NCBI GenBank assembly: GCA_000244995.1
Contig: CM001438.1
Span: 3,558,090-3,622,089, forward strand
DNA length: 64,000 bases
Direction of reading: 5' to 3'
Source: Burkholderiales bacterium JOSHI_001
Lineage (GTDB): Bacteria > Pseudomonadota > Gammaproteobacteria > Burkholderiales > Burkholderiaceae_C
The notes under the pieces are model-generated. The model was not told the origin of the DNA, searched no databases, and was given only the letters and a program-made list of their open reading frames with translations. Below, in pieces: positions 27,343-36,210 of this stretch. Position 1 is the first letter of the stretch; each line of letters opens with the position of its first letter. Position numbers and translations under genes: made by a program.

Positions 27343-28830
27343 ATGAAGCTGGCCCTGGACGACCGTGCGCTATTCGGCAACGACGCCAGCGAGGACGAGC
27401 TCCGGCCGGTGTTCATGTCCTACTTCGTGGACCAGCCGGCCTTCGCCGACTTCCTGAACCCGGACCACCGCCTGTGGTTCGCCAACGGCCGCAAGGGCAT
27501 GGGCAAGTCCGCGCTGATCGTGCGATTCCAGGAGCTGCAGCTCGCCCGCCCGGCCGACGCGCGGCCGATCGTCGTGCGAGCGATCCCGCAGCACCTGGTG
27601 GCTCTAAAGGAACCGCCGCATACCGACAACCACAACCTGATCGAGAACTACTGGAAGCAGGTGATCTGCGGCGCCATCAACATGGCGCTGGCCGAGGAGT
27701 TGCGCTTCGCGTGGACCGACACGCAGATGGCGCTGGTCGAGACCGCCGAGGTGGCTGGTTTCGCCGGCCGCAACCTAGTCGGCTCGCTGCTGTCGCGGCT
27801 GATCGGCAAGGTCAACCTCGGCGGCGTGCTCGACCTGACGCCCACGCCGCGCCCGGCGCAGAACCACGAGCAGCTGCTGCAGCGCATCCACCGCGAGCAC
27901 GTGGTGCGCCGGCCGATCTGGTTCCTGCTTGACGACATCGACGCCAAGTACCAAAACACGCCGCGCCAGCAGCTGATGATCTCGTCGCTGTTCTCGGCCT
28001 GCCGCAACCTGATCGAGACCACCGGCGGAATCGGCATCCGCGCGACTATCCGCACCGACGTCTGGACCAGCCTAACCACGGCCGAGGACATGGACAAGAT
28101 GGAGCAGTACCGCACCGAGATCACCTGGACCGCGGCGCAGCAGAAGCAGCTGCTGGGCCACCGCATCCTGGCCTGGGTGCAGCGCAACGAGCCGTCGTCA
28201 GAGATCGCGCGCGCCTGGAACGCGGTCGACGATGCCAACGCGCTGATCGAGCTGGCCTTCGTCGCACGCATGAAGTGGGGGCCGCACTCGTCGGCGCCTG
28301 CCGAGCACGTGCTGCGAGTACTTGCCGGCGGCCGGCCACGCTGGATCGCCCAGCTGTGCCGCGACGCCGGCGTGGCGGCGGCGCGCGACCGCAAGGAGCG
28401 TATCGGCATCCACCACGTGAACCAGGCGATGGGCGAGTTCGGCCGCCGGCGCCTGCAGGACCTGTACAAGGAACACGGCTTCCAGTTCTCCGACCTCGTG
28501 AGCCTGGTCGAGTGCTTTGCCGGCGGCCCGCGCCGCTACACCACGGCCGAGCTGCTGCAGCGCATTGGTGAACGCTACGTAAAGCTGCAAGATCCGACCA
28601 AGATCCCGCCGATCAACGGCGTGCCCTTTCGCGACGCGCTCCAGCTCGCGCGGCTGCTGTACCAGTGCGGCTTCATCAACGGCAACAACACCGCGCAGGC
28701 CAGCATGGCGATGCCCGAGTTCATCGGCTACGACGTGCGGCCCGACCTGCTAAAGGTGCAGACCAACCTTGACGACGGCATGGCCTGGGAGCTGCTGCCG
28801 GCCTACCGCAGCAGCCTGAGGGTGTCCTGA
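27343..28830 (+). CDS. P-loop ATPase of the Sll1717 family
   Basis: 495 aa. ATG at 27343 has GGGAG five nt upstream; the in-frame GTG at 27331 is less likely. It opens with LFGNDASEDEL, the signature start of the Sll1717 ATPase family. Walker A GRKGMGKS is at residues 49-56 and Walker B WFLLDDID at about 193-200. The rest is helical, STAND/KAP-like, with a winged-helix-like stretch before the C-terminus. No nuclease, TIR, protease or membrane effector domain is visible. The stop TGA directly abuts the ATG of the membrane kinase gene, so both are co-translated. Likely a nucleotide-driven signal or switch protein; exact role unknown. Confidence 0.88.
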   Translation: MKLALDDRALFGNDASEDELRPVFMSYFVDQPAFADFLNPDHRLWFANGRKGMGKSALIVRFQELQLARPADARPIVVRAIPQHLVALKEPPHTDNHNLIENYWKQVICGAINMALAEELRFAWTDTQMALVETAEVAGFAGRNLVGSLLSRLIGKVNLGGVLDLTPTPRPAQNHEQLLQRIHREHVVRRPIWFLLDDIDAKYQNTPRQQLMISSLFSACRNLIETTGGIGIRATIRTDVWTSLTTAEDMDKMEQYRTEITWTAAQQKQLLGHRILAWVQRNEPSSEIARAWNAVDDANALIELAFVARMKWGPHSSAPAEHVLRVLAGGRPRWIAQLCRDAGVAAARDRKERIGIHHVNQAMGEFGRRRLQDLYKEHGFQFSDLVSLVECFAGGPRRYTTAELLQRIGERYVKLQDPTKIPPINGVPFRDALQLARLLYQCGFINGNNTAQASMAMPEFIGYDVRPDLLKVQTNLDDGMAWELLPAYRSSLRVS

Positions 28831-30909
28831 ATGGATGCCGCACCCGAAACCGTCGCCACGCCCGACGCCCGGCCGCCCGCCCTGGCGCACGCGCTGCGGG
28901 TGGCCGCCGCGCTGCTGCTGGTGTACGCCACGTTCACCGTTGCGGTCGATTGGCCCTTGCTGCTGCAGCGGTTGGAGCTCACGCCGGCGGCCGCGCTCAA
29001 CATCGTCGCCAGCGTCGGCCACGCGCACGAAGACCGCTACCAGCGGCTGTACACGCTGGCGCTGGTGCCGCCGGCAAGCGCCGCAGTGGCGCTACTGCTG
29101 ACGCTAGCAGCGCTGCCCGTGCGCCGCCAGGCGCCGGCCGCCGCTCACGCGCTGACGCTGGGGGCACTGGCGATGGCCTACGCGGTGTCCACGCTGCCGG
29201 CGCATGCGCCCTTCGTGCTGCCGCACGCCGTGCCGCTGGCCGAAAACGGGCTGCCGAGCATGCAGGAACCGTACTCGCGCGCCTTTCGCGACGCGATCAC
29301 ATACGTGTGGTCGTCGGCGCTGCTGCTGGCGATCCCGTTCGTCGGCTCGGCGCGCATCGAATGGCGCACAAAGCTTGGCGCCGGTGTGCTGGCCGTCGGC
29401 TCCGTGCTATCGGCCTACCTGCCGCACCGCGCGCACGAAGGCGGCCGCACCGACAACGAGCTGATCATCTTTGCGTTCGCGATCGTCGCGCTGCTGTACC
29501 TGAGCTCGCGCATCCAGCGCGCGATGGAAGGCGAGCGCCAAGCGCGCGAGCAGGCAGAGGAGGCGCTGCGCCAGGCGCACGACGAGCGGGCGCGCTACGA
29601 AGTGCAGTCGCAGGCGGCGATCGCCGAGTTCCGTGCGATCCAGCAGCGGCTGGAAGAGCGCGAGCAGCGACGCACCGCGTTCCTCGGCGCCGCCGCGCAC
29701 GATCTGAAGCAGCCGCTGCTGTCATCGATGCTGTACAGCGACCTGCTAGTGCAGGCGCTGAAGCAGGGCGCCGGCCAGGTGCCCGGACCGCAGGTCGACC
29801 GCTACGCGCAGACTGTGCGCGCTGAGGTGAAGTCGCTCGCCGGCGCCTTCGAATCGATCCTCGACTATTCGCAGATCGAATCGGGCCGCATCAGCGCACG
29901 CATCGGCCAGCACCGGCTGGCCGAAATCTTCGGCGAGTTGGAGCGCCGCTTCGCGCCGCAGGCGGCCGAGCGCGGGTTGACGCTGCACTTCGTGCCGCCC
30001 CGAAGCGCGTGCGTGGTGCAGACCGACCGCGACCTGATCGTGCGCCTGCTGTCTAACCTGCTGTCCAACGCGGTGAAGTTCACCGCGGCGCAGCGCCGCC
30101 ACGCACCGCGGCGCGGCCACCACGACGTCTGCGTGCGCACGCGCGTGCGCGGCCTTCTGGCCACCGTCTACGTGATAGACCAGGGCTGTGGCATCCCGGC
30201 CCATTTGCACGAGGCGGTGTTCGAACCCGGCGTGCAGGTGGCCAACGCGCACCGCGACCGCCACGAGGGCTTCGGCCTCGGGCTGGCGACTGTGAAGGGC
30301 ATCGTCGGCAAGGCGATGCAGGACCACGGCGTGCGCATGCGCTCGATCGAGCAGCGCGGCACGCACATGATGGTCGACGTCCCGGTGGCCTTCGTGGAGC
30401 TCGAAGAGGCCGCCATGGGCGACGAAGCCGATGCCGGCGCGCCGGCGGTCGACCTCGACGGCGCGCTGATCGCGCTGGTGGAAGACGACACGCTGCAGCG
30501 CGCCGCGCTGGAAGAGGTGCTGCGCCTAGCCGGCGCCTTCGTCAAGGCGGCGCCGAACCTTTCGCAGCTGGGCGAGCTGCTCGACGAGACGATCCGCTAC
30601 CCCGACGTGATCCTCACCGACTTCCGCCTGCCCGGCGGCGTGACCGGGCGCGAAGTGGTCGAGACTGTGCGCGCACGCTGCAATGGGCGCGAGATCCCGG
30701 CGCTGGTGCTGACCGCCGACCACCTGGCGGCCGAGGCCGCGACCGTCGGCCTGCCCGGCGTGGAAGTGCTGCGCAAGCCAGTGGACCGCAAGACGCTGCT
30801 GCAGCGGGTGTCGGCGCGTCACGTGCCGCTGCCGTCGCCGTTCGACGGCCTGGCCGACGAGCTTCAGGCGTCTTCGCGCAGCACGACGCCGGCGCGTGCG
30901 ATCTCGTAG
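28831..30909 (+). CDS. Membrane hybrid histidine kinase with C-terminal receiver domain
   Basis: 692 aa. Five or six hydrophobic helices in residues ~20-225, a coiled-coil (~230-280), HisKA with phosphoacceptor His290 (AAAHDLKQPLLSS), HATPase with N-box LLSNLLSNAVKFT, G1 DQGCGIP and G2 GFGLGLATVKG, and a C-terminal receiver with VEDD, acceptor Asp597 (ILTDFRLPGG) and the LRKPV lysine. Signal is unknown; no extracytoplasmic sensor domain of size. It starts at the base after the Sll1717 ATPase stop. Its last 46 nt overlap the 3' end of the convergent regulator gene. Base usage is extremely C/G-biased, like the ATPase gene. Confidence 0.92.
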   Translation: MDAAPETVATPDARPPALAHALRVAAALLLVYATFTVAVDWPLLLQRLELTPAAALNIVASVGHAHEDRYQRLYTLALVPPASAAVALLLTLAALPVRRQAPAAAHALTLGALAMAYAVSTLPAHAPFVLPHAVPLAENGLPSMQEPYSRAFRDAITYVWSSALLLAIPFVGSARIEWRTKLGAGVLAVGSVLSAYLPHRAHEGGRTDNELIIFAFAIVALLYLSSRIQRAMEGERQAREQAEEALRQAHDERARYEVQSQAAIAEFRAIQQRLEEREQRRTAFLGAAAHDLKQPLLSSMLYSDLLVQALKQGAGQVPGPQVDRYAQTVRAEVKSLAGAFESILDYSQIESGRISARIGQHRLAEIFGELERRFAPQAAERGLTLHFVPPRSACVVQTDRDLIVRLLSNLLSNAVKFTAAQRRHAPRRGHHDVCVRTRVRGLLATVYVIDQGCGIPAHLHEAVFEPGVQVANAHRDRHEGFGLGLATVKGIVGKAMQDHGVRMRSIEQRGTHMMVDVPVAFVELEEAAMGDEADAGAPAVDLDGALIALVEDDTLQRAALEEVLRLAGAFVKAAPNLSQLGELLDETIRYPDVILTDFRLPGGVTGREVVETVRARCNGREIPALVLTADHLAAEAATVGLPGVEVLRKPVDRKTLLQRVSARHVPLPSPFDGLADELQASSRSTTPARAIS

Positions 30910-31556
30910 ATCAGCGCCTTCGCGTTCTCCACCTTGAACAGCCGGCACATGTCAGAGATGTACTCCTTGACCGTTACCTCGGCGAGGTTGCACTCGCGCG
31001 CGATGCGCTTGTAGGGCGTGCCGCGCACGTGCAGCATCAGCACGCGGCGGTGTGACTCGTTCAGCCCCAGCGAGGCGGCGCTGCGCGGCGCCGGCGGCGG
31101 CGCATCGGCCGCCTGCGCGGTGGCGCGCCCGGCGCCTGCGCGCGCGCCGTGGATGAAGACAGCGCCGGCCTCCATACTCATCATCGCGACCCTGAAGATT
31201 TCGGCGCTGTCGGCCTTGCCCTTGGACAAGAAGCCGGCGGCGTTGTCGCCCAACAGGTCCTCGATCGCCTTGCGGTCCAGCGGCTCGCCAGACATCACGA
31301 TCACCGGAGTGGCGTCGTGCTCAGGGCTGGACTTGATCCACTTCAGCAACTGCAGCCCCTCGAGCGGATCGCCGTCGAAGCGCAGGTCCAGGAACACCAG
31401 GTCGGGCCGGTGCGCCGCCAGCTGCGCCTTGCCCTCCTCGACCGTGCGGGCGTGGTAGACCTCGATCTCGGGGTCGAGCGCGCGCAGGTGCAGCGCCGCG
31501 CCTTCGCGCACGAGGCCGTGGTCGTCGACCAGCAGGATCTTCTTGTAGCGGGGCAT
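30864..31556 (-). CDS. NarL/LuxR-type response regulator
   Basis: 230 aa. Receiver domain with ILLVDDHG, acceptor Asp57 (LVFLDLRFDG), VIVMSG and LSKGKAD; a short Ala/Pro linker (about residues 140-160); and a LuxR helix-turn-helix (LHVRGTPYKRIAREC, EVTVKEYISDM). It is most likely the output partner of the convergent hybrid kinase, whose own receiver could act in a relay. A perfect palindrome (31615-31628) lies 59 nt ahead of its start and may be its operator. Confidence 0.92.
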   Translation of the reverse strand: MPRYKKILLVDDHGLVREGAALHLRALDPEIEVYHARTVEEGKAQLAAHRPDLVFLDLRFDGDPLEGLQLLKWIKSSPEHDATPVIVMSGEPLDRKAIEDLLGDNAAGFLSKGKADSAEIFRVAMMSMEAGAVFIHGARAGAGRATAQAADAPPPAPRSAASLGLNESHRRVLMLHVRGTPYKRIARECNLAEVTVKEYISDMCRLFKVENAKALIYEIARAGVVLREDA

Positions 31557-32078
31557 GCGGCAATCGTAGGCGCCGCGCGGCGCGGCGTCACCCCACCCGA
31601 AGTAGGTCGCTCACCCTACCTAGGTAGGTTGTGAGGTCGGTGCGCCGGCCCCCACCTCGGATCCGACTTCAGAGGCGGGCAGGACAGCGTGACATCGCCG
31701 AAGATTCAACCGTCGACGCCTTGAAACCCGCACTCCCGCGGGACACGAGCGACGACATGACCCTAGGAGCACAACGTGTCCACGTCCTTCCGAACCACTG
31801 AAGCCCGCCGATCGCGGGTCCGGCACCCGAGCGGAGCCTGCCCCGGTACACACGACCACCTTGCACAGGACTTGTCCATGAACCACGACGACGACCCAAA
31901 GCCAGCAATCAGGCGGCGCGGCTCCAGCCTGCACTGGTGCATAGACCGCGCGGGGCCTCCACCCGACGTATGGTGCTCCCGATCCGGGGACTCCATGCAT
32001 TCGGAGGCTTTCCGCACCGGGTGATCGGGTGGCAGGCAAAGCGCCACCCCGATCACCCGGCCCGCCCGAGGGCCAGGG
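31557..32078. other. 522-bp gap without a gene
   Basis: Holds the palindrome at 31615-31628 upstream of the regulator gene. The remainder, up to the trpE remnant, has no coding region that I can support. Confidence 0.5.
31615..31628. promoter_or_regulatory. Palindromic candidate operator CCTACCTAGGTAGG
   Basis: A perfect 14-bp inverted repeat, with a further GTAGG half-site at 31601-31606, in the region upstream of the NarL-type regulator start (31556). Dyad sites of this size are typical of LuxR/NarL dimers, so autoregulation is plausible. Confidence 0.5.
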
Positions 32079-32413
32079 TCAGAAGCTCTCTTCCATCAAC
32101 TCCGCCGCACGGATCAGCGCTCGCGCCTTCTGTTCGGTTTCCTTCCACTCCAGCTCAAGCACCGAGTCGGCCACGATGCCGGCGCGGATCGCGATCCCCA
32201 GGTACATGTCGACCGCGAAGCTGAGGTAGCCGCACGCGCCGCCATAGATGCCACTCTTCAACGGCTCCAGTTCGTCGGTGAACTCCATCGCCTGGATCCT
32301 GTGCGCACCGCTCATGGTGTCCGCCGGGAAGGTGGCCCGCAGCACGTCCAGGCTCGTCGCGCCGTCGACCAGCAGTCTCTCGACGTTGCTGACCATGTGC
32401 ATCACGGTAAGCG
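32079..32413 (-). pseudogene. trpE: C-terminal remnant of anthranilate synthase component I
   Basis: About 110 residues corresponding to the end of TrpE: VMHMVSNVERLLVDG, LRATFPADTMSGAHR, AMEFTDELEP and IYGGACGYLSF are recognisable chorismate-binding motifs. Around IAIRAGIVADS roughly 13 residues usual for the family are missing without a frameshift. The N-terminal three quarters are absent; upstream sequence is an IS66-like remnant. It cannot make an active enzyme. Confidence 0.88.
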
Positions 32414-32453
32414 GTCCACAAACCACGTCCTTGGTGGGACATTGACTCGGTGA

Positions 32454-32612
32454 TCAGGCCGGCTCGAGCGCTAGGCGCCATCGCAGTAGCTCCTCGAGTC
32501 TGACGGTCTTGGCGCGCGGCAGAACAACGAGCAAGGCCTTCAGGTAACGGTACCTGTCGATGCCGTTGAGCGTCAAGTTTCGGGCGCTGATTTCTGCGAA
32601 GCTTGTGTCAGG
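32454..32612 (-). pseudogene. Probable C-terminal remnant of an IS66-type transposase
   Basis: About 50 residues ending in a stop: LTLNGIDRYRYLKALL followed by VRLEELLRWRL, resembling the end of IS66 TnpC proteins (N-G-x-x-x-Y-x-Y-L then LP and a terminal LLPW-like motif). It stops abruptly at the edge of repeat A copy 2. Too short for a firm assignment. Confidence 0.4.
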
Positions 32613-32614
32613 TA

Positions 32615-32717
32615 TGGGTCGCGTCATGCCGGTCAGGAGCCCAATCAGCTAGGCGTAAACCCGTCATCAAAACTGTGGATGCCGGTACCTGTCGTTGAAA
32701 ACCTTCGTGGCCGGCCA
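32615..32717 (+). repeat. Dispersed repeat A, copy 2 (103 nt)
   Basis: Identical in length and orientation to copies at 26441-26543 (three differences) and 51186-51288. It lies between the IS66-like remnant and the histidine kinase remnant. The bases after it again contain GGCAGCTTCCTG, as behind copy 1. Confidence 0.9.
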
Positions 32718-32939
32718 TGAACAGTCATTGGCGAACGGCAGCTTCCTGACATCCCAAGGCGATCGCATACCGATCGCCAGAAAGGGGGTGACGCATAGCT
32801 GGTTGACCATGTCATTGCTGATGTGCCGGTGCTGCAGGTGGTACAGCGCGTGGTCGCGCGGCCTCTGCTGGCCGGCGCCCAGCGCAAGGCCGATGAAGGT
32901 CACGGCGGCGGCCACCCATGGGTCAGTCGGGCTTTCCAG

Positions 32940-33227
32940 AGACCGTTGGATTTCCTATGCGGCGTCACGGTGTCGCTGGGCCTATCACCGCTGCGCGCCG
33001 ACACCGTCGTGCGCGATCAGGGCCCCGGCATCCCCAACTAAGCCGAGGGCAAGGAGTACGAGAAGTTCTTCTCCACCGCACCGCCGCACAGCCAGCGCCG
33101 CAGCATCGGCCTGGGCCTGCCCTTCGTGCAGGAGATCTCCGAGCTGCACCGCGGCACCATCGGGCTGGCCAACGGCGAGAGCGGCGAGGCAGTGGCGTTT
33201 CTGTCGCTGCCGCGGGCGGGGCAATGA
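32940..33227 (+). pseudogene. C-terminal remnant of a CreC-like histidine kinase
   Basis: The frame reads the ATP-binding end of a sensor kinase: VVRDQGPGIPN, then an in-frame TAA at 33039, then EGKEYEKFFST, SIGLGLPFVQEIS and a normal C-terminal stop at 33225. The stop lies where the family usually has Tyr, so one substitution inactivated it. The sensor and dimerisation parts are missing; sequence similarity begins near 32940. Confidence 0.75.
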
Positions 33228-33284
33228 AGCACTGCGCGTTCGAGGCCCTGGGCTGCTGAGTGAAGCAGGCGAGGGCCCGGCGCG

Positions 33285-33911
33285 TCAGCGCCGTCGCCGC
33301 GGCACGAAGTTCAATGCCACCGGCAGCACCGTGGCGTCGGCTCCCACCCGGACCGCCACGGCGGGCAGTTCCACCAGCTGTTGGGGGTGCCACAGGGTCA
33401 CCATCGCATCGCCCGCCGGCACGCCGTTGATCTGCACCTGGCCTTGCGCGTCGGTCACGCCGTGGTAGGGCGAATCGCTCACGTACACGCTGCCACTCAT
33501 CACCGAGTGCAGGTGGCAGCCCAGCGCCACCGGGCCGTTGCCACCCTGCAGGACGACTTCGCCGGGGCGCTGCGGCGCAGCTGAGGTGGCGCTGGCGATG
33601 CGGAACTCGAAGGTGGCGCCGCCGCTGCCCTTCACATGGTGGTCGAAGGCGTCGCGGTTGGTGAAGCGCACCCGGGTGCCGGGTGTCACCACCGCCACCG
33701 CCGGCACGAAGCGCAGACGCTCCTGCACGATCTCGACCATCGGCAGGGCCGGCGGCACCGGCATCAGCGCGGCGGTGCGCAGGATCACCGCCACGCCGGG
33801 CGCGGGCTGACCGGCCGCGTCCTTCACGTGGATGGTGACGGTGGCTGCCAGGGCAGCGTCAGCCAGAAGCGCGGCCAGCAGGCCAGCCATCAGAGGCAGG
33901 ATTCGCATCAT
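33285..33911 (-). CDS. Periplasmic cupredoxin-like protein (annotated in relatives as methylamine utilisation protein)
   Basis: 208 aa with a signal peptide (MAGLLAALLADAALAA). Plastocyanin-like copper ligands are visible: His in AFDHHVKG, then Cys, His and Met in GCHLHSVMSG. A carboxypeptidase-regulatory-like (CarbopepD_reg) beta fold is suggested by VKDAAGQPAPGVAVIL at the N-terminus and GVTDAQGQVQINGVPAG near the C-terminus. It probably transfers electrons or binds copper in the periplasm. It follows the truncated haemoglobin gene with only 5 nt between, so they are one operon. Confidence 0.82.
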   Translation of the reverse strand: MMRILPLMAGLLAALLADAALAATVTIHVKDAAGQPAPGVAVILRTAALMPVPPALPMVEIVQERLRFVPAVAVVTPGTRVRFTNRDAFDHHVKGSGGATFEFRIASATSAAPQRPGEVVLQGGNGPVALGCHLHSVMSGSVYVSDSPYHGVTDAQGQVQINGVPAGDAMVTLWHPQQLVELPAVAVRVGADATVLPVALNFVPRRRR

Positions 33912-33916
33912 GGACC

Positions 33917-34369
33917 TCAGCGCAGGGTGATCACGTCGCGGTGCATCGGCGCCAGACGCGCGAGCAGCCGGTTCTGCACCTGGAACGGCAGCCCGCGCCG
34001 CTCCATGCCGAGCTGCAGCACTTCCACCAGGGCATTGAAATCGCGCGGGCGGATGTCGAAGTCGGCATGCGCGGTCTTCATGTCCACGCCTTCGTACTTG
34101 CAGGGGCCGCCGGCCACCAGGCAGACCTGGTCGGTGAGGTGGCGCGCCAGCTCATCCAGGTTGGTCTTCTCGAAGAAGGGGGCCAGTCGCGAGTCGGCCT
34201 TCAGCCGCGGCACCACGTCGGCCATCAGCGCCGCGATGCCGGCGCGCTGGCCCAGGGCCTGGTAGAGCGCATCGTCCACCGCCTGCGCCCGCGCGGGCGG
34301 GCAGAGGCCGAAGGCAACGGCCAGCACGGCCGGGGCGGCCAGACGCCGCAAGGTCGAGGAGATTGCCAT
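33917..34369 (-). CDS. Exported group 1 truncated haemoglobin
   Basis: 150 aa with a signal peptide ending at PPARAQA, unusual because most truncated haemoglobins are cytoplasmic. The globin core is seen from LYQALGQRAGIAALM; the proximal haem ligand is His101 in MKTAHADFDI, and Phe/Phe at FFEKTN matches the family. Two Cys in CLVAGGPCKYEG could form a disulfide in the periplasm. Likely handles O2, NO or electrons beside the cupredoxin. 23 nt separate it from the upstream DUF3034 gene. Confidence 0.88.
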   Translation of the reverse strand: MAISSTLRRLAAPAVLAVAFGLCPPARAQAVDDALYQALGQRAGIAALMADVVPRLKADSRLAPFFEKTNLDELARHLTDQVCLVAGGPCKYEGVDMKTAHADFDIRPRDFNALVEVLQLGMERRGLPFQVQNRLLARLAPMHRDVITLR

Positions 34370-34392
34370 GGTGTTTTCTGGGCGGCGGCACA

Positions 34393-35304
34393 TCAGAACG
34401 CCACCTGGGTGGAGAGGTAGATGGCGCGCTGGTGGCGGGGCATCACCGCGGGCACGATCGGGCCGAGCGCCACATGGGCCAGCGTGAACGAGATTGTCTT
34501 GTTCGGCGCCCAGGCCACGAACAGGTCGGCCCAGTCGCCTTCCTTCAGGCCGGCCCCAAGCGCCGAGGGATTCAGGTTGTCGGGCTTCATGCGCCATTCC
34601 GCGCCGATCACCCAGTGCCGGCTGGCCAGCCAGGCCAGAGACAGCTCGGCCATGGGCTGATGGTGCCGCTGGGTGGCACTGCCGAAACCGAGCAGGCCGT
34701 TCTGGTTGGCGCGGGTCAGGCGCAGCGTGGCGTTCGCCAGCACGCCCTGGGCCAGGAACAGCTTGGTGGCGCTGACGGTCAGGTCGGTGTCCTGCGTCCT
34801 GGCGCCCAGCGAAGCCAAAGTGGGTGCGAGGCCGGCGGCGTCCAGGCGCTTGTGTTGCAGGCCCACCGCCACCTGCGGCATCCAGGTGTCGGCGTCGAGA
34901 ACCGCGTCGCCGGCCACGCGCCACTTGACGCCCAGGACGTCCAGCTTCAGGTGCAGGCCGGGCAGGCCGAGCGCGGCACCGGTTTGGCGGGTGTCGAAGT
35001 CCTGCCTCGCCAGCGTGATCTCCAGGCGGTCATGCCAGCCGAGCGAGGCACCGTAGGCGTTGAGGGTGTAGTCCTGCGACTGCACGCGCGTGAGATGGGC
35101 CGTGGCGCCCACCTCGTTGCTGGCGGCATGGCTGGCCGTGACCGCCCAGGGCGTGAGGCCACCACCCGCCGCGCCGTCGATGCTGCTAACGCCGCCGGTG
35201 AGCAGCAGCTTGCCGTCGGCAGCGCAGGCCGCGCTCGCGGCCGTGATGCCGACCACGGCCACGGCCGTGCGAAAGACAGAGGACTGCAAGGGATGAGGGG
35301 CCAT
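34393..35304 (-). CDS. DUF3034-family outer-membrane-type protein
   Basis: 303 aa from ATG at 35304 (an in-frame ATG at 35340 is possible). Signal peptide ends AASAACAAD. The mature part has alternating strands, GGVSSIDGAAGGGLTPWAV at the N-terminus and a C-terminal Phe (STQVAF), typical of an outer-membrane barrel; DUF3034 proteins have no assigned function. It is the first gene of the DUF3034, truncated haemoglobin and cupredoxin operon, suggesting a role in a periplasmic redox or gas-related process. Confidence 0.82.
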   Translation of the reverse strand: MAPHPLQSSVFRTAVAVVGITAASAACAADGKLLLTGGVSSIDGAAGGGLTPWAVTASHAASNEVGATAHLTRVQSQDYTLNAYGASLGWHDRLEITLARQDFDTRQTGAALGLPGLHLKLDVLGVKWRVAGDAVLDADTWMPQVAVGLQHKRLDAAGLAPTLASLGARTQDTDLTVSATKLFLAQGVLANATLRLTRANQNGLLGFGSATQRHHQPMAELSLAWLASRHWVIGAEWRMKPDNLNPSALGAGLKEGDWADLFVAWAPNKTISFTLAHVALGPIVPAVMPRHQRAIYLSTQVAF

Positions 35305-35445
35305 GGGTGCGGTTGCCGGCGGAAGAAGATAGCGCTTCATCCGGAAGCACGCGACCCTTGGATGCAGCCCTTGCGCAAGGCGCACGCGACCGCGTGAAAT
35401 CGATCACGGCATCGGCCTGCCGCGCTGAAGAGATGTGCCTCGTGC

Positions 35446-36210
35446 TCAGCGTGATGCCCGAAAGCCCTGGGGCGTGAGGTCGATGCGGTCGAGATCGATC
35501 GCCAGTGCGGACGCACCCGCGCGCACCGCCTGTCCGATCGCGCGGACCCGGGCGGGCTGACCCGCGGCCTGCTGCAGGGCCGCGTCGATGGTGGCTGCCT
35601 GGATCAGCATCGCCTCGGCGAATTCCTGCTTCACCGGGTCCGGTGCGGCCGCGATCGCGGGCGTTGCGAGCAGGGCCTGGGCCACCTGCCCCCTGACGGC
35701 CCCGACCGTTGGCGGCCCGGGCGTGTCCAGGCGCCCCCGGGAGGCCAGCCAGGCGTTCATCAGGTAGACGGTGAAGGCATCCCCGACGTCGGTCGACTTC
35801 AGGCCCATCGGTGCGAGCGCGGCATCGAGCTGGTTGAAGAGATCGCCCTTGGCATTCAGCGCATCGAGGTCCGCGGCCGCCGCCGGGTCCGACGGTCGCA
35901 TGCGGTCCGCCAGGCGCGCGAGGTGGGCGTGGCGGACCGCCGCCGAGACCCGGTAGACCAGGGCAGTGTTCGAGGCCGCAGGGGGTGTTCCCGCCGGGGT
36001 CGCCGACGCACCCGGGGCCCTGGGCTGCGTCGGTGCCGCGCGTTCGAACAGCATGTTGTTCAAATGAACGCGCGTGTAGTCGGTCATCAGGTTCTGGAAC
36101 AGGTTGATCTCCTGCGCGACAGCCGGGCCGGGCCACAGGGTGCCCGCCAGGCAGGCCAGCAGGGTAGCCAGGCAGGCTGCGCCTGCGGTCTTCCAGGGGT
36201 GATGGCGCAT
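35446..36210 (-). CDS. Exported protein of unknown function
   Basis: 254 aa from ATG at 36210. A signal peptide (TAGAACLATLLACLAG, cleavage after AVAQE) precedes INLFQNLMTDYTRVHLNNML, a Pro/Ala-rich linker (about residues 52-75) and a mostly helical domain with DAFTVYLMNAWLAS. It resembles small secreted DUF6683-like proteins, but I am not sure. Monocistronic; 141 bp downstream the DUF3034 operon starts in the same direction. Confidence 0.7.
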   Translation of the reverse strand: MRHHPWKTAGAACLATLLACLAGTLWPGPAVAQEINLFQNLMTDYTRVHLNNMLFERAAPTQPRAPGASATPAGTPPAASNTALVYRVSAAVRHAHLARLADRMRPSDPAAAADLDALNAKGDLFNQLDAALAPMGLKSTDVGDAFTVYLMNAWLASRGRLDTPGPPTVGAVRGQVAQALLATPAIAAAPDPVKQEFAEAMLIQAATIDAALQQAAGQPARVRAIGQAVRAGASALAIDLDRIDLTPQGFRASR

